Source: Alphaproteobacteria bacterium (GTDB taxonomy: Bacteria; Pseudomonadota; Alphaproteobacteria; UBA8366). Taken from it: DNA of 14,646 nt. Shown piece by piece: positions 8,109-14,329 of the stretch. Both the position numbers and the translations under genes were made by a program. Under the pieces are notes generated by a model that was not told where the DNA came from, ran no database searches, and saw only the letters and a list, made by a program, of their open reading frames with translations. How positions within the stretch are numbered: position 1 is the first letter of the stretch; each line of letters starts with the position of its first letter. The DNA lies in contig JAOTYV010000096.1 in assembly GCA_029861675.1 (NCBI GenBank), positions 1-14,646 of the forward strand, given 5' to 3'.

Positions 8109-8474
8109 ATGACGGCGCAATCGATTCTGATCGTCGATGACGACGTTCAATTCGGACGGCTCGTAAAACGGATCGTCTCTCGCATGGGCTACACCGCCGA
8201 GCAAATTTCACGACCGCGCGACATCATCGACCGCTACGATACAGTCGCACCCGACACGATCTTCGTCGACATCTTCATGCCTGACTTCGATGGTATCGAT
8301 GTGGCGAATTGGCTCTCGAAACGGAAATTCAACGGCAAGATCGTGTTCATGACCGGCCGCGATGCCTCCTATCTGGAGCGCGCGCGCAAGGTCATGGAGG
8401 GCAGTGGCGACGCCAGCGTCGCCACGCTCGAGAAACCGTTTCGCGTCGATGAAGTCCGCGAACTTCTAGCCTAA
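8109..8474 (+). CDS. Single-domain response regulator (receiver protein)
   Basis: A 121-residue CheY-like receiver without an output domain. Asp10 and Asp11 form the acidic pocket (ILIVDDD), Asp54 (FVDIFMPDFDG) is the phosphoacceptor, Thr82 (FMTG) is the switch residue and Lys109 (LEKPF) is the conserved lysine. The start at 8109 (MTAQSILIVDD) gives exactly the family boundaries; the frame extends upstream but encodes nothing receiver-like, so a longer start is unlikely. No histidine kinase is nearby, making this an orphan that would take phosphate from a distant kinase or act in a phosphorelay. The ribosome site is weak. The gene converges on the minus-strand cluster across a gap containing a long hairpin. 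Confidence 0.88.
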   Translation: MTAQSILIVDDDVQFGRLVKRIVSRMGYTAEQISRPRDIIDRYDTVAPDTIFVDIFMPDFDGIDVANWLSKRKFNGKIVFMTGRDASYLERARKVMEGSGDASVATLEKPFRVDEVRELLA

Positions 8475-8534
8475 AGCAAATCCCGAGCTAACCGAGCCGG
8501 TTCGCGACGACGTATTTGCGTAAAACTAAAGAGA

Positions 8535-8576
8535 TAGACCATTTCACTTGTGTCAATTTGAACAAGAAATGGTCTA
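8535..8576. terminator. Long AT-rich hairpin between convergent genes
   Basis: TAGACCATTTC (8535-8545) and GAAATGGTCTA (8566-8576) are perfect 11-bp inverted arms. Inside them CTTGT and ACAAG can pair further, giving a stem of about 15 bp with a 2-nt bulge around a 10-nt loop. It sits in the 124-nt gap between the convergent receiver gene and the paralogue cluster, where a bidirectional terminator or mRNA 3'-end stabiliser would be expected. It is less GC-rich than a classical terminator and has no T-tract. A remnant of a small mobile repeat is an alternative. Confidence 0.45.
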
Positions 8577-8598
8577 GAAGCTCGGCCCGTCCGGCGCT

Positions 8599-9618
8599 TT
8601 ATGCGCCGAGCGCGCGCAGCGGTTTCGTCACCGTCTCCGTCCCGCCGGCCCAGAGCGGCAGGTGGGTCATCTTGATGCCGGCGCCGCCGGTCACAATCGG
8701 CTGGATATCCGCGGGCGTACGCCCAAGCGGCCGATCGTCCGGCGCTCCCGCGCCATCAAAGGCATACGGGTGGCGCGCGCTGAACAGGTAGCGCTGCACC
8801 CGTTCCAAATCCCAACCGCCACGCAACAGGATGTCGGCCATTTCCGGCGGCATGAGAAAGACCTGTTCGCCGCGCTCCGGCTTTTGCGTCGCGCTGGAAA
8901 CATCGATCGCCGCGTTCATCGCCGCCGCGATAGGCTGCAACACCAGTTCCGGCGTATCCCCCGGACTGGCCGGAAGAACTTCCGCGGTGCCGGAAACCCC
9001 CAGAACCGTGACGCAACTCTCCGCCGCGCCGAAACCGCGGCGCACGGGAAGCGGGGGAAACCCGTCATGGGGCCGTTCGGCGAAACAGAAGGTGTATTTC
9101 CCCGGCTGACCCATCGTCGCCATATCGGCGATGCCGGCCCGCGCACCGCCGACATTGCGCATGATCAGACTGACCGCGCGGCCGATGCAGGCATTGGCGC
9201 GATTGCCGGGTCCGAGAATATTGCCGCCGGCATTGAGTCCCAACGTGTTCACGATGGGACCGTGCACACAGACCGCGACCGCCGGCGTCCCCGTCGTGCT
9301 CAGCACGCCGAGCAGGTTGAACTGCTCCTCAATAGCCGCCTCGGCGGCGGTCAGCACGATCGGCAGCTCCTCCGGGCGGCACCCCGCGAGGATGCAATTG
9401 TAGGCAACGGCCTCCAGGGTGAGCTCGCCCATCAACGGCATGACATGACCGAAGGATTGGCCGATCGCGCCGCGTCCCGAAATCATCGAGTCGAAGCGGC
9501 CAAGCGTCGGCGGCACCAGCGGCAGCCCGTCGCCGAGCGCCAATGCCTCCAGCGCCGCTTGGGCATCCTCCCAGGGGAGGGTGTCGGAAAATAGCGGCAG
9601 GTCGTCCCGGTCCGTCAT
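8599..9618 (-). CDS. UGSC-cluster protein, paralogue B (function unknown)
   Basis: A 339-residue soluble protein without a signal peptide, clearly paralogous to the product of the next gene upstream (9629-10666). Shared blocks in order are GDGLPLVPPT (29-38), LAGCRPEELPIV (77-88), STTG, NRANACIGRA, NVGGARAG, GQPGKYTFCFAE (170-181) and PVRRGFG (191-197). Cys80 and Cys178 are conserved between the two without gaps, whereas Cys112, Cys130 and Cys134 of paralogue A are Pro, Ala and Ile here. The ATG at 9616-9618 is preferred over a start at 9672, which would overlap the upstream gene by 44 nt; it lies 10 nt after that gene's stop. I cannot assign a known reaction. It is plausibly the non-catalytic partner of paralogue A in a heteromer. 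Confidence 0.75.
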   Translation of the reverse strand: MTDRDDLPLFSDTLPWEDAQAALEALALGDGLPLVPPTLGRFDSMISGRGAIGQSFGHVMPLMGELTLEAVAYNCILAGCRPEELPIVLTAAEAAIEEQFNLLGVLSTTGTPAVAVCVHGPIVNTLGLNAGGNILGPGNRANACIGRAVSLIMRNVGGARAGIADMATMGQPGKYTFCFAERPHDGFPPLPVRRGFGAAESCVTVLGVSGTAEVLPASPGDTPELVLQPIAAAMNAAIDVSSATQKPERGEQVFLMPPEMADILLRGGWDLERVQRYLFSARHPYAFDGAGAPDDRPLGRTPADIQPIVTGGAGIKMTHLPLWAGGTETVTKPLRALGA

Positions 9619-9628
9619 CGTCGTGAAC

Positions 9629-10666
9629 TCAGCTATGGGCGATGCGGACGGAACATGCCTCGTTGTGGCCAAAACTCGGAATATAGGCGGAATGCTTGCC
9701 CGGCCCGCCCGCGACCAGGATCTGGATGTCGTCCGGATTTCGCGAAAGATGATACCGGTTATTCACCATATAGGTCGTCCGCTCCTCGTAGAATTTCCGC
9801 TGCTCTTTGGAGACCCGGGAGACATCTACCGCGGAGTCCGTATAGATCTTTTCCTGCATATCCTGGATCGTCCAGCCGTCGCGATGAATGGTCTGCGCAT
9901 GCTCCGGCCCGAGGACAACGATGAAGGGCGCATCTCCCGAAAGGACGTTTGCACCGGTCTGCGAGATGGTCCCGGCGATCGTCGTCAGGAGACCTTCGCC
10001 CGACGTGCTGGCGTGATCGTTGATGTTGTGCGGCGCCTCGCCCGCCAGAACCGTCACGACGCTGTCGCCGGCGGCAAACCCCCGGCGAACATGAAATGGC
10101 TCCCAGGGGCTTTCCTCCTCGTTCTCGCCAAAGCAGAAACTGTATTTGGCCGGTGAGCCGTGGGTCGCCCGATCCATGTCGCCGGGCTTGGCGCCGCCGA
10201 CATTGAGCAACGTCAGTTGCAGCGCACGGCCGATGGTGGCGTTGGCCTTGGTTCCCTGCCCGAAACAATTGCTGCCGCAATTGATCTCCAGTTTCTTGCG
10301 CAGCGGCCCGTTGACGATCATCCCCTGGCTGCAAGGATGCGTCGTCGCCAGCGTGCCGTGCAAATTGTAGTCGGGATTCAACACGGCCCGCACCGCGCCG
10401 ACAACGACCGGGAAGTATTCCGGCCGGCATCCCGCCATCACCGCATTCGCCGCGATACTTTTCAGTGTCGGGATGACCCGACGCGGCGACATCGGCAAAA
10501 ACGGCTCGTTGTCGCCCCGGCACGCCTCGACCATCCGCTCGACCTTCTCCTCGGTCGGAAGCATGAGGGGAAGGCCGTCGCTCCATCCCTGGGCGACGGC
10601 ATAGTCGTTCCATTGATCGGGGTCGAGGTCACCGACCTCGACTACCTCCTCGGTAGGTTCCGTCAT
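9629..10666 (-). CDS. UGSC-cluster protein, paralogue A, cysteine-rich (function unknown)
   Basis: A 345-residue soluble protein paralogous to the downstream gene. Blocks in order are WSDGLPLMLPT (28-38), MAGCRPEYFPVV (77-88), LATTHPCSQGMIVNGP (106-121), INCGSNCFGQGTKANATIGRA (starting at 128), LLNVGGAKPGDMDRATHG, SPAKYSFCFGE (171-181) and FHVRRGFAAGDS. It carries Cys112, Cys130 and Cys134 (Cys-x3-Cys) in addition to Cys80 and Cys178; the first three are absent from paralogue B, suggesting that A bears a thiol or metal active site. GAAGGA lies 5 nt before the ATG. It begins 21 nt after the selenoprotein stop, so cotranscription is likely. No function is known to me; proteins with the SDGLPL...PT motif sit near UGSC (seleno)proteins in my recollection. 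Confidence 0.77.
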   Translation of the reverse strand: MTEPTEEVVEVGDLDPDQWNDYAVAQGWSDGLPLMLPTEEKVERMVEACRGDNEPFLPMSPRRVIPTLKSIAANAVMAGCRPEYFPVVVGAVRAVLNPDYNLHGTLATTHPCSQGMIVNGPLRKKLEINCGSNCFGQGTKANATIGRALQLTLLNVGGAKPGDMDRATHGSPAKYSFCFGENEEESPWEPFHVRRGFAAGDSVVTVLAGEAPHNINDHASTSGEGLLTTIAGTISQTGANVLSGDAPFIVVLGPEHAQTIHRDGWTIQDMQEKIYTDSAVDVSRVSKEQRKFYEERTTYMVNNRYHLSRNPDDIQILVAGGPGKHSAYIPSFGHNEACSVRIAHS

Positions 10667-10687
10667 TTCTATCCTTCTCGACGGCCG

Positions 10688-11215
10688 TCAGGCGTTGACG
10701 GCGCCCTTCAATTCGGTCGAGGCGACGTCGATGCGATCGACCAGTTCTTCCGCATTCAACCCGCCAACCGGATGCTTGACGATCAGCAGCTTGGGATCCG
10801 CCTTGCGGGCCTTTGCTTGCGCACGCACGAGCGGCAGGAAGGTTTCGGTAATGACGATGTAGGTCTCAACGCCGCGCTTTTCGAGTTCGATGCTGTCATG
10901 GAAACTCCACGACGAACACGACCCTCAATCGGCCAGAGCGACGATGGCTCCCTTGTATTTGCCGGCAATTTCGTCGTACAGCGCGTCCGGTGCGGGCTTC
11001 GCGGCGCTGTCCTTGAAGAAATAGTCGATATTGTCGGTCGAGCGATACGCGCCCATTTTGTCGCGAACGCCCTCGAGCAATTCACGCGCATTCGGCTTCG
11101 AGTTCGACATGATGGCGATTGCATCCCGGCTCCAATCGGTCGAGCCCTTCTCGACCGCGTTGCTCCGGTTCTCAGCGCCTTCCTCGAGGCCGAAAGATGG
11201 ATTGACGATCTGCAT
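10688..11215 (-). CDS. UGSC-family selenoprotein, Sec encoded by in-frame TGA (10925-10927)
   Basis: A 175-residue protein with selenocysteine at residue 97. The frame runs from an ATG at 11213-11215 (AGGAG 6 nt upstream) to TGA at 10925-10927 and continues with coding character for 78 more residues to TGA at 10688-10690. Around the internal TGA it reads IVALAD-U-GSCSSWSFHDSIELEKRG, the signature of the UGSC (seleno)protein family first recognised in marine metagenomes, in which Cys replaces Sec in some homologues. Sec97 and Cys100 form a UxxC redox pair. A SECIS-like hairpin follows the TGA. A later section, TYIVITETFLPLV, looks like a strand and helix of an alpha/beta fold. The family's reaction is not known. 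The 96-residue frame to the first TGA is what ordinary gene finders would call. The required selA, selB, selC and selD genes are not in this window. Confidence 0.87.
10885..10917 (-). promoter_or_regulatory. Bacterial SECIS-like hairpin after the selenocysteine TGA
   Basis: On the minus strand GUCGUGGA-GUU-UCCAUGAC (10895-10913) forms an 8-bp stem with one G-U pair and a 3-nt GUU loop. The loop G is the 20th nucleotide after UGA. The lower parts GUUCG and CGAAC can pair as well, giving an extended stem with an internal bulge. Bacterial SECIS elements usually lie inside the coding region just after UGA, with an apical loop 16-37 nt downstream and G at the first or second loop position, all of which fit. 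SelB binding is inferred from structure. Confidence 0.7.
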
Positions 11216-11256
11216 CTTTCTCTCCTGAACGGAAGATGAACCAAAAACGATAGGCA

Positions 11257-11285
11257 ACTATACCGCAGGTCGCCGCCCGCCCCAA
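11257..11285 (-). promoter_or_regulatory. Sigma-70-like promoter for the selenoprotein operon
   Basis: On the minus strand a -35 hexamer TTGGGG (11280-11285) and a -10 hexamer TATAGT (11257-11262) are separated by exactly 17 bp. Transcription would begin near 11250 and leave about 35 nt of leader before the ATG at 11215. The -10 overlaps an upstream alternative ATG at 11257, which favours 11215 as the true start. The -35 matches consensus at only three positions. Confidence 0.45.
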
Positions 11286-11323
11286 CCAGCGGTGTCATAA
11301 TTATCGCGTCCTCTGCTGGCACC

Positions 11324-11392
11324 CTAAGACCGTGGCCATGTCCCGGCAAAGGGCCGCACCAGGGCGCGCTCGACCAAATCGAGATGGTCCTA
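11324..11392 (-). other. Post-amber continuation of the isomerase-like reading frame
   Basis: After the TAG at 11390-11392 the same frame continues for 21 sense codons, DHLDLVERALVRPF and then AGTWPRS, to a TAG at 11324-11326. Together with the preceding MFYG, DHLDLVERAL resembles the family's C-terminal FWGxDRLDxVERAL segment, so the DNA beyond the stop still looks like the ancestral 3' end of the gene. A CAG-to-TAG change at the family's frequent Gln position would explain it. Confidence 0.6.
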
Positions 11393-11950
11393 GCCGTAAA
11401 ACATATCGCCATCGACGAAATAGGTCGGCGACCCGAAAACCGATCGGCGGATCGCCTCTTCGGTATTTGCCGCATACGCCGCCTGGACATCCGCCGACAG
11501 CGCGGCGGCAAGCAATGGCTCGGGATCGACCCCGGCCTTGCGGCCCAACTGCGCCAACGTCTCGCGATCGCTCAGATCCGCATCGTCCCGCCAATGCGCC
11601 TTCAGCATGCAATGGGCAAGGCGGTCCACATCGACCCCCTGCTGGATCCCCGCGATCACCATGCAGTTGGGCAGGGTGATGTCTTCACTGTGATGGGTCG
11701 GAAATCCCTCCATGACCGGGGCTGCGCGATACTCCGCCCAGCGCTCGATCTCGCGGCCGGAAAAATAGGACCGCCGGGCCGGTGTCAGGCCGTTGGTCGC
11801 TCCCGGACCATTTATCTCGATGACCCGCCGCAGATCCATCGGCCGGTGCTTGATCTTGCGGTCGGCCGCCCGCGCGATGTCCATGAAGCAGGTCGAACCG
11901 AGATAGGCATACGCCGAATGGGCGGAGTAGAAATATTCTATATCGGCCAA
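11390..11950 (-). CDS. DsbA-like / 2-hydroxychromene-2-carboxylate isomerase-like protein, C-terminally truncated by amber codon
   Basis: A 186-residue thioredoxin-fold protein of the DsbA/GST-kappa branch, nearest by eye to 2-hydroxychromene-2-carboxylate isomerases, which use glutathione to isomerise an aromatic breakdown intermediate. The N-terminus, IEYFYSAHSAYAYLGS, places Ser12 where the isomerase has its glutathione-activating Ser; there is no Cys-x-x-Cys, so disulfide exchange is unlikely. FGSPTYFVDGDMFYG is the cis-Pro region and end of the fold. Translation appears to start at TTG (11948-11950), preceded by GGGAGG with 6 nt spacing; the nearby ATG is out of frame. The gene stops at TAG, leaving the last family helix untranslated. 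It lies upstream of the selenoprotein but behind a separate promoter for that gene. Confidence 0.8.
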   Translation of the reverse strand: MADIEYFYSAHSAYAYLGSTCFMDIARAADRKIKHRPMDLRRVIEINGPGATNGLTPARRSYFSGREIERWAEYRAAPVMEGFPTHHSEDITLPNCMVIAGIQQGVDVDRLAHCMLKAHWRDDADLSDRETLAQLGRKAGVDPEPLLAAALSADVQAAYAANTEEAIRRSVFGSPTYFVDGDMFYG

Positions 11951-11959
11951 ATCATCCTC

Positions 11960-11981
11960 CCGAATTTACGCCATAATTCGG
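11960..11981. promoter_or_regulatory. Inverted repeat CCGAATT-N8-AATTCGG in a divergent promoter region
   Basis: Perfect 7-bp arms (11960-11966 and 11975-11981) lie between the divergent isomerase-like gene and the beta-hydroxyacid dehydrogenase gene. One arm touches the isomerase Shine-Dalgarno sequence. A 22-bp dyad in a 74-nt divergent gap is a good candidate operator controlling both directions. No adjacent regulator gene is visible. Confidence 0.4.
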
Positions 11982-12024
11982 CTGGCGTGTCGCCAATGCA
12001 ATGTAACAGTCGGAGGTCGGTGTG

Positions 12025-12927
12025 ATGTCGCGGACAATCGGATTTATCGGCGTCGGCGATATGGGCGGGCCCATGGCGCGCAATTTGGTCAAGGGCGGCT
12101 TCGACGTGCTGGCCTACGACATCCGGAGCGAAGCGCTTGACGAGGTTACGCAATCCGGGGTCCGCGCGGCCGGGTCGGTCCGGGAGATCGCCGCCGAGGC
12201 GGAGACCGTCTTGGTCTGTCTCAACACCGTACAGGCCGCCCACGGGGTCGCCCAGGAAGCAGCGCAAGGCGCGGCTGTCCGGACCTATGTCGATCTGTCG
12301 ACCACCGGCCCGACCGTGGCGAAGGAGGTCCGCCGGTATTTCGAGAACACCGATATCGACATGCTGGACGCGCCGGTAAGCGGCCTGATCAGCGGCGCGG
12401 TGGACGGCACGCTCAGCGTCATGGCGACCGGATCGAAAACGGCATTCAACCGCGTCCGGCCGGCCTTCGAGGCGATCGGCAAGAACGTATTCTATCTCGG
12501 CGATATTCCGGGCGGCGGCCAGACCATGAAGCTGGTCAATAACTATCTGATGAACATCGCGAATATCGGCACCAGCGAAGCCATCGTCCTGGGCGCCAAA
12601 GCGGGCCTCGACCCGCGCGCGATGTTCGACGTGATCAATGTCAGCACCGGCCGCAACACGCCCAGTTCGCAGACCCTGAACCACGCGGTCCCCGACCGCG
12701 ATTTCAGCTATGGCGCCTTCATGCCGATCAGCCACAAGGACATCAGCCTCTGCCTCGAGGAGGGCGAACGGCTCGGCGTGCCGCTCGAACTCGGCGCGGT
12801 GGTCCGCGACATCATCGCCGATGCGATCGACCAGGGCGGCGCCACCGAACGCTCCAGCGGCATCTTCAAATATATCGAGGCGAAAGCCGGCATTGTTGTC
12901 GGAAAGGACGGCGGCGAAGAAAGCTGA
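12025..12927 (+). CDS. Beta-hydroxyacid (3-hydroxyisobutyrate-type) dehydrogenase
   Basis: A 300-residue member of the beta-hydroxyacid dehydrogenase family. The Rossmann motif is GFIGVGDMGGPMARNL (residues 6-21). Asp32 after the second strand (LAYDI) suggests NAD rather than NADP. DAPVSGLISGAVDGTL (115-130) is the substrate-binding region and GGGQTMKLVNNYLM holds catalytic Lys169 and Asn173 with the usual Lys-x3-Asn spacing. The C-terminal helical domain has KDISLCLEEG (residues 239-248), which is typical. GGAGG at 12012-12016 serves either the ATG at 12025 or a GTG one codon earlier. It is first in a plus-strand set with the crotonase and SnoaL-like genes. The substrate could be 3-hydroxyisobutyrate, tartronate semialdehyde or a related acid; the second residue after Ser119-Gly120 is not the usual Gly-rich run, so specificity is uncertain. 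Confidence 0.88.
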   Translation: MSRTIGFIGVGDMGGPMARNLVKGGFDVLAYDIRSEALDEVTQSGVRAAGSVREIAAEAETVLVCLNTVQAAHGVAQEAAQGAAVRTYVDLSTTGPTVAKEVRRYFENTDIDMLDAPVSGLISGAVDGTLSVMATGSKTAFNRVRPAFEAIGKNVFYLGDIPGGGQTMKLVNNYLMNIANIGTSEAIVLGAKAGLDPRAMFDVINVSTGRNTPSSQTLNHAVPDRDFSYGAFMPISHKDISLCLEEGERLGVPLELGAVVRDIIADAIDQGGATERSSGIFKYIEAKAGIVVGKDGGEES

Positions 12928-13012
12928 TCAGCCCCTCGCGCGCCGGAAATTTGACTCCACGCCCGGTGCGGCGAGACTCGATGGAAACCATTGCTTATCG
13001 CGGGAGGGGAAA

Positions 13013-13801
13013 ATGCCGATCCATTACGAGAAACAGGGCGCCGTCGGAATTCTGACGCTGAGCCGCCCGGAGGCGCGCAACGCCTGGGGGCAGGATTACT
13101 ATGACGGCGTCGTCAAATACTTCGCCGAAATGGAGGATGACGACGGCATCGCTTGCGTCATCCTGACCGGTGACGAGGCGGGCGGCGCATTTTCGGCCGG
13201 CGCCAATCTCAAGGACGCCAAGACCCATTCCCTGGACTCGACGGCCGAGTTCATCAAGCGGCTTCCAAAACGCCGGATCAGCCCGTTCAACACGCTTTCG
13301 AACTTCCCCAAGCCGGTGATCGCCGCGGTGAACGGCTACGCCATCGGCATCGGCTGCATCGTCACCTTCTGCTGCGACCTGATCGTCGCCTCCGACCGGG
13401 CGGAATGGCGGTTGCCGCAGGTCGCCCTCGGCATCCTGCCGGCCTATGGCGGCTCGGCGCGGCTGGCCCGATGGGTCGGCAAGGGACAGGCGATGCGGCT
13501 CGCCATGGGATTCCCGTTGTCCGCCGAGGAGGCCTACCGCATCGGCCTCGCGCAATGGATGGTGCCGCACGACCAACTGATGGCGCAGGCTTTAGAGGTC
13601 GCCAACCACATCGCCGCCATGCCGCCGCTGGCGTCACGCATGGTCAAGGAATCGATCCAGCACGGCATGGACGTGCCCAACATCGCCGACGCCGCGTTGA
13701 CCGACCTTTACCGCTTCATGGCGCTGGAGTTTACCCAGGACAAGGAAGAAGCCCATCAGGCGTGGCGCGAGCGGCGCACACCGGCGTTCAAGGGCGAATG
13801 A
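13013..13801 (+). CDS. Crotonase-fold (enoyl-CoA hydratase/isomerase family) protein lacking both hydratase glutamates
   Basis: A 262-residue crotonase-superfamily protein. It shows the CoA/oxyanion segment FSAGANLKD (60-68), NGYAIGIGC (107-115) and LPQVALGILPAYGGSARL (134-151). Aligned with rat enoyl-CoA hydratase, the positions of catalytic Glu144 and Glu164 are Ile116 and Gln136, so simple water addition to an enoyl-CoA is unlikely; the superfamily also includes isomerases, hydrolases, decarboxylases and dehalogenases. The ATG at 13013 follows a strong GGGAGGGG site and the length is standard; a longer frame upstream is not homologous. It is 85 nt after the dehydrogenase gene and probably cotranscribed with it. 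It should act on an acyl-CoA ester in the same catabolic route. Confidence 0.87.
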   Translation: MPIHYEKQGAVGILTLSRPEARNAWGQDYYDGVVKYFAEMEDDDGIACVILTGDEAGGAFSAGANLKDAKTHSLDSTAEFIKRLPKRRISPFNTLSNFPKPVIAAVNGYAIGIGCIVTFCCDLIVASDRAEWRLPQVALGILPAYGGSARLARWVGKGQAMRLAMGFPLSAEEAYRIGLAQWMVPHDQLMAQALEVANHIAAMPPLASRMVKESIQHGMDVPNIADAALTDLYRFMALEFTQDKEEAHQAWRERRTPAFKGE

Positions 13802-13881
13802 ACGGAATACCCATGGTTTCAAGTCATTGCATGGCCGCGCGAGATGCCCGAGCCAGACACTTCATCCGAGGAGGACTTTAG

Positions 13882-14256
13882 ATGACGAAATTTGACGGCG
13901 AGGCCTTCATCGACCGGTTCAACACGGTATGGGACACGCATGACGTCGAGGGCATCACCAGCATGTTCACCGACGATGTCATTTTCGAAGCGTCGTTCGG
14001 CACCCAACCCTATGGCGAGCGCGCCGTCGGCAGGGACGCGGCGCGTATCCTCGCCGCCGCCATCTTCGAACAAGTCCCCGATCTGCATTTCGAGGAGATC
14101 CGGCATTTCGTGTCGCCCGAATTCGCCGTCGTGGAATCGGTCACCACCGGCACGCCGGTCGGCGGCACACCCTACGAAATCCACCTGGTCGACCTGTTGA
14201 CGATCCGGGACGGCAAGATCGCGGCAAAACGGTCCTACCGTAAATCGCGTTTGTGA
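13882..14256 (+). CDS. SnoaL/NTF2-like family protein
   Basis: A 124-residue cone-shaped alpha+beta fold protein of the SnoaL/NTF2-like superfamily, in which members cyclise polyketides, hydrolyse epoxides, isomerise steroids or simply bind ligands. Recognisable parts are an N-terminal helix (FIDRFNTVWDTHDVEGITSMFTDD, residues 9-32), the strand after it (VIFEASFG), a conserved GRDAARILAAAIFEQVPDLHFE segment and the C-terminal sheet (YEIHLVDLLTIRDGKIAAKRSY). Candidate acid/base residues include Asp31/Asp32, His76 and His102, but none can be assigned confidently. GAGGAGG precedes the ATG by 7 nt. It is last in the plus-strand set with the dehydrogenase and crotonase, so a role in the same small-molecule pathway is likely. 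Confidence 0.8.
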   Translation: MTKFDGEAFIDRFNTVWDTHDVEGITSMFTDDVIFEASFGTQPYGERAVGRDAARILAAAIFEQVPDLHFEEIRHFVSPEFAVVESVTTGTPVGGTPYEIHLVDLLTIRDGKIAAKRSYRKSRL

Positions 14257-14329
14257 ACCGCCGCCGCCAGGGCTCCGGCCGGTGCCGAGGGACGCGTCGA
14301 TGTCACGCCCTTTCGGCTACCCGTCCGGT

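Noticed and set aside
10925..10927. TGA as a simple nonsense mutation or sequencing error
   Set aside because: The family naturally has Sec at this place, a SECIS-like hairpin follows, and the downstream frame is intact to a proper stop. It remains the main alternative if no Sec machinery exists in the genome.
10160..11239. 359-codon plus-strand frame antisense to the selenoprotein and paralogue A
   Set aside because: It has no recognisable domain, is Arg/His/Asp-rich as expected from antisense GC-rich codons, and is contradicted by strong minus-strand homology and ribosome sites.
11390..11392. TAG read as pyrrolysine
   Set aside because: Pyrrolysine use is confined to some archaea and a few bacteria, TAG acts as a normal stop elsewhere in the window, and relatives have an ordinary residue here.
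10783..11511. 242-codon minus-strand frame overlapping the selenoprotein
   Set aside because: It is rich in Arg and Ser with no family motifs, lies in a different frame from the UGSC protein and the isomerase-like gene, and has the character of a GC-rich shadow frame.
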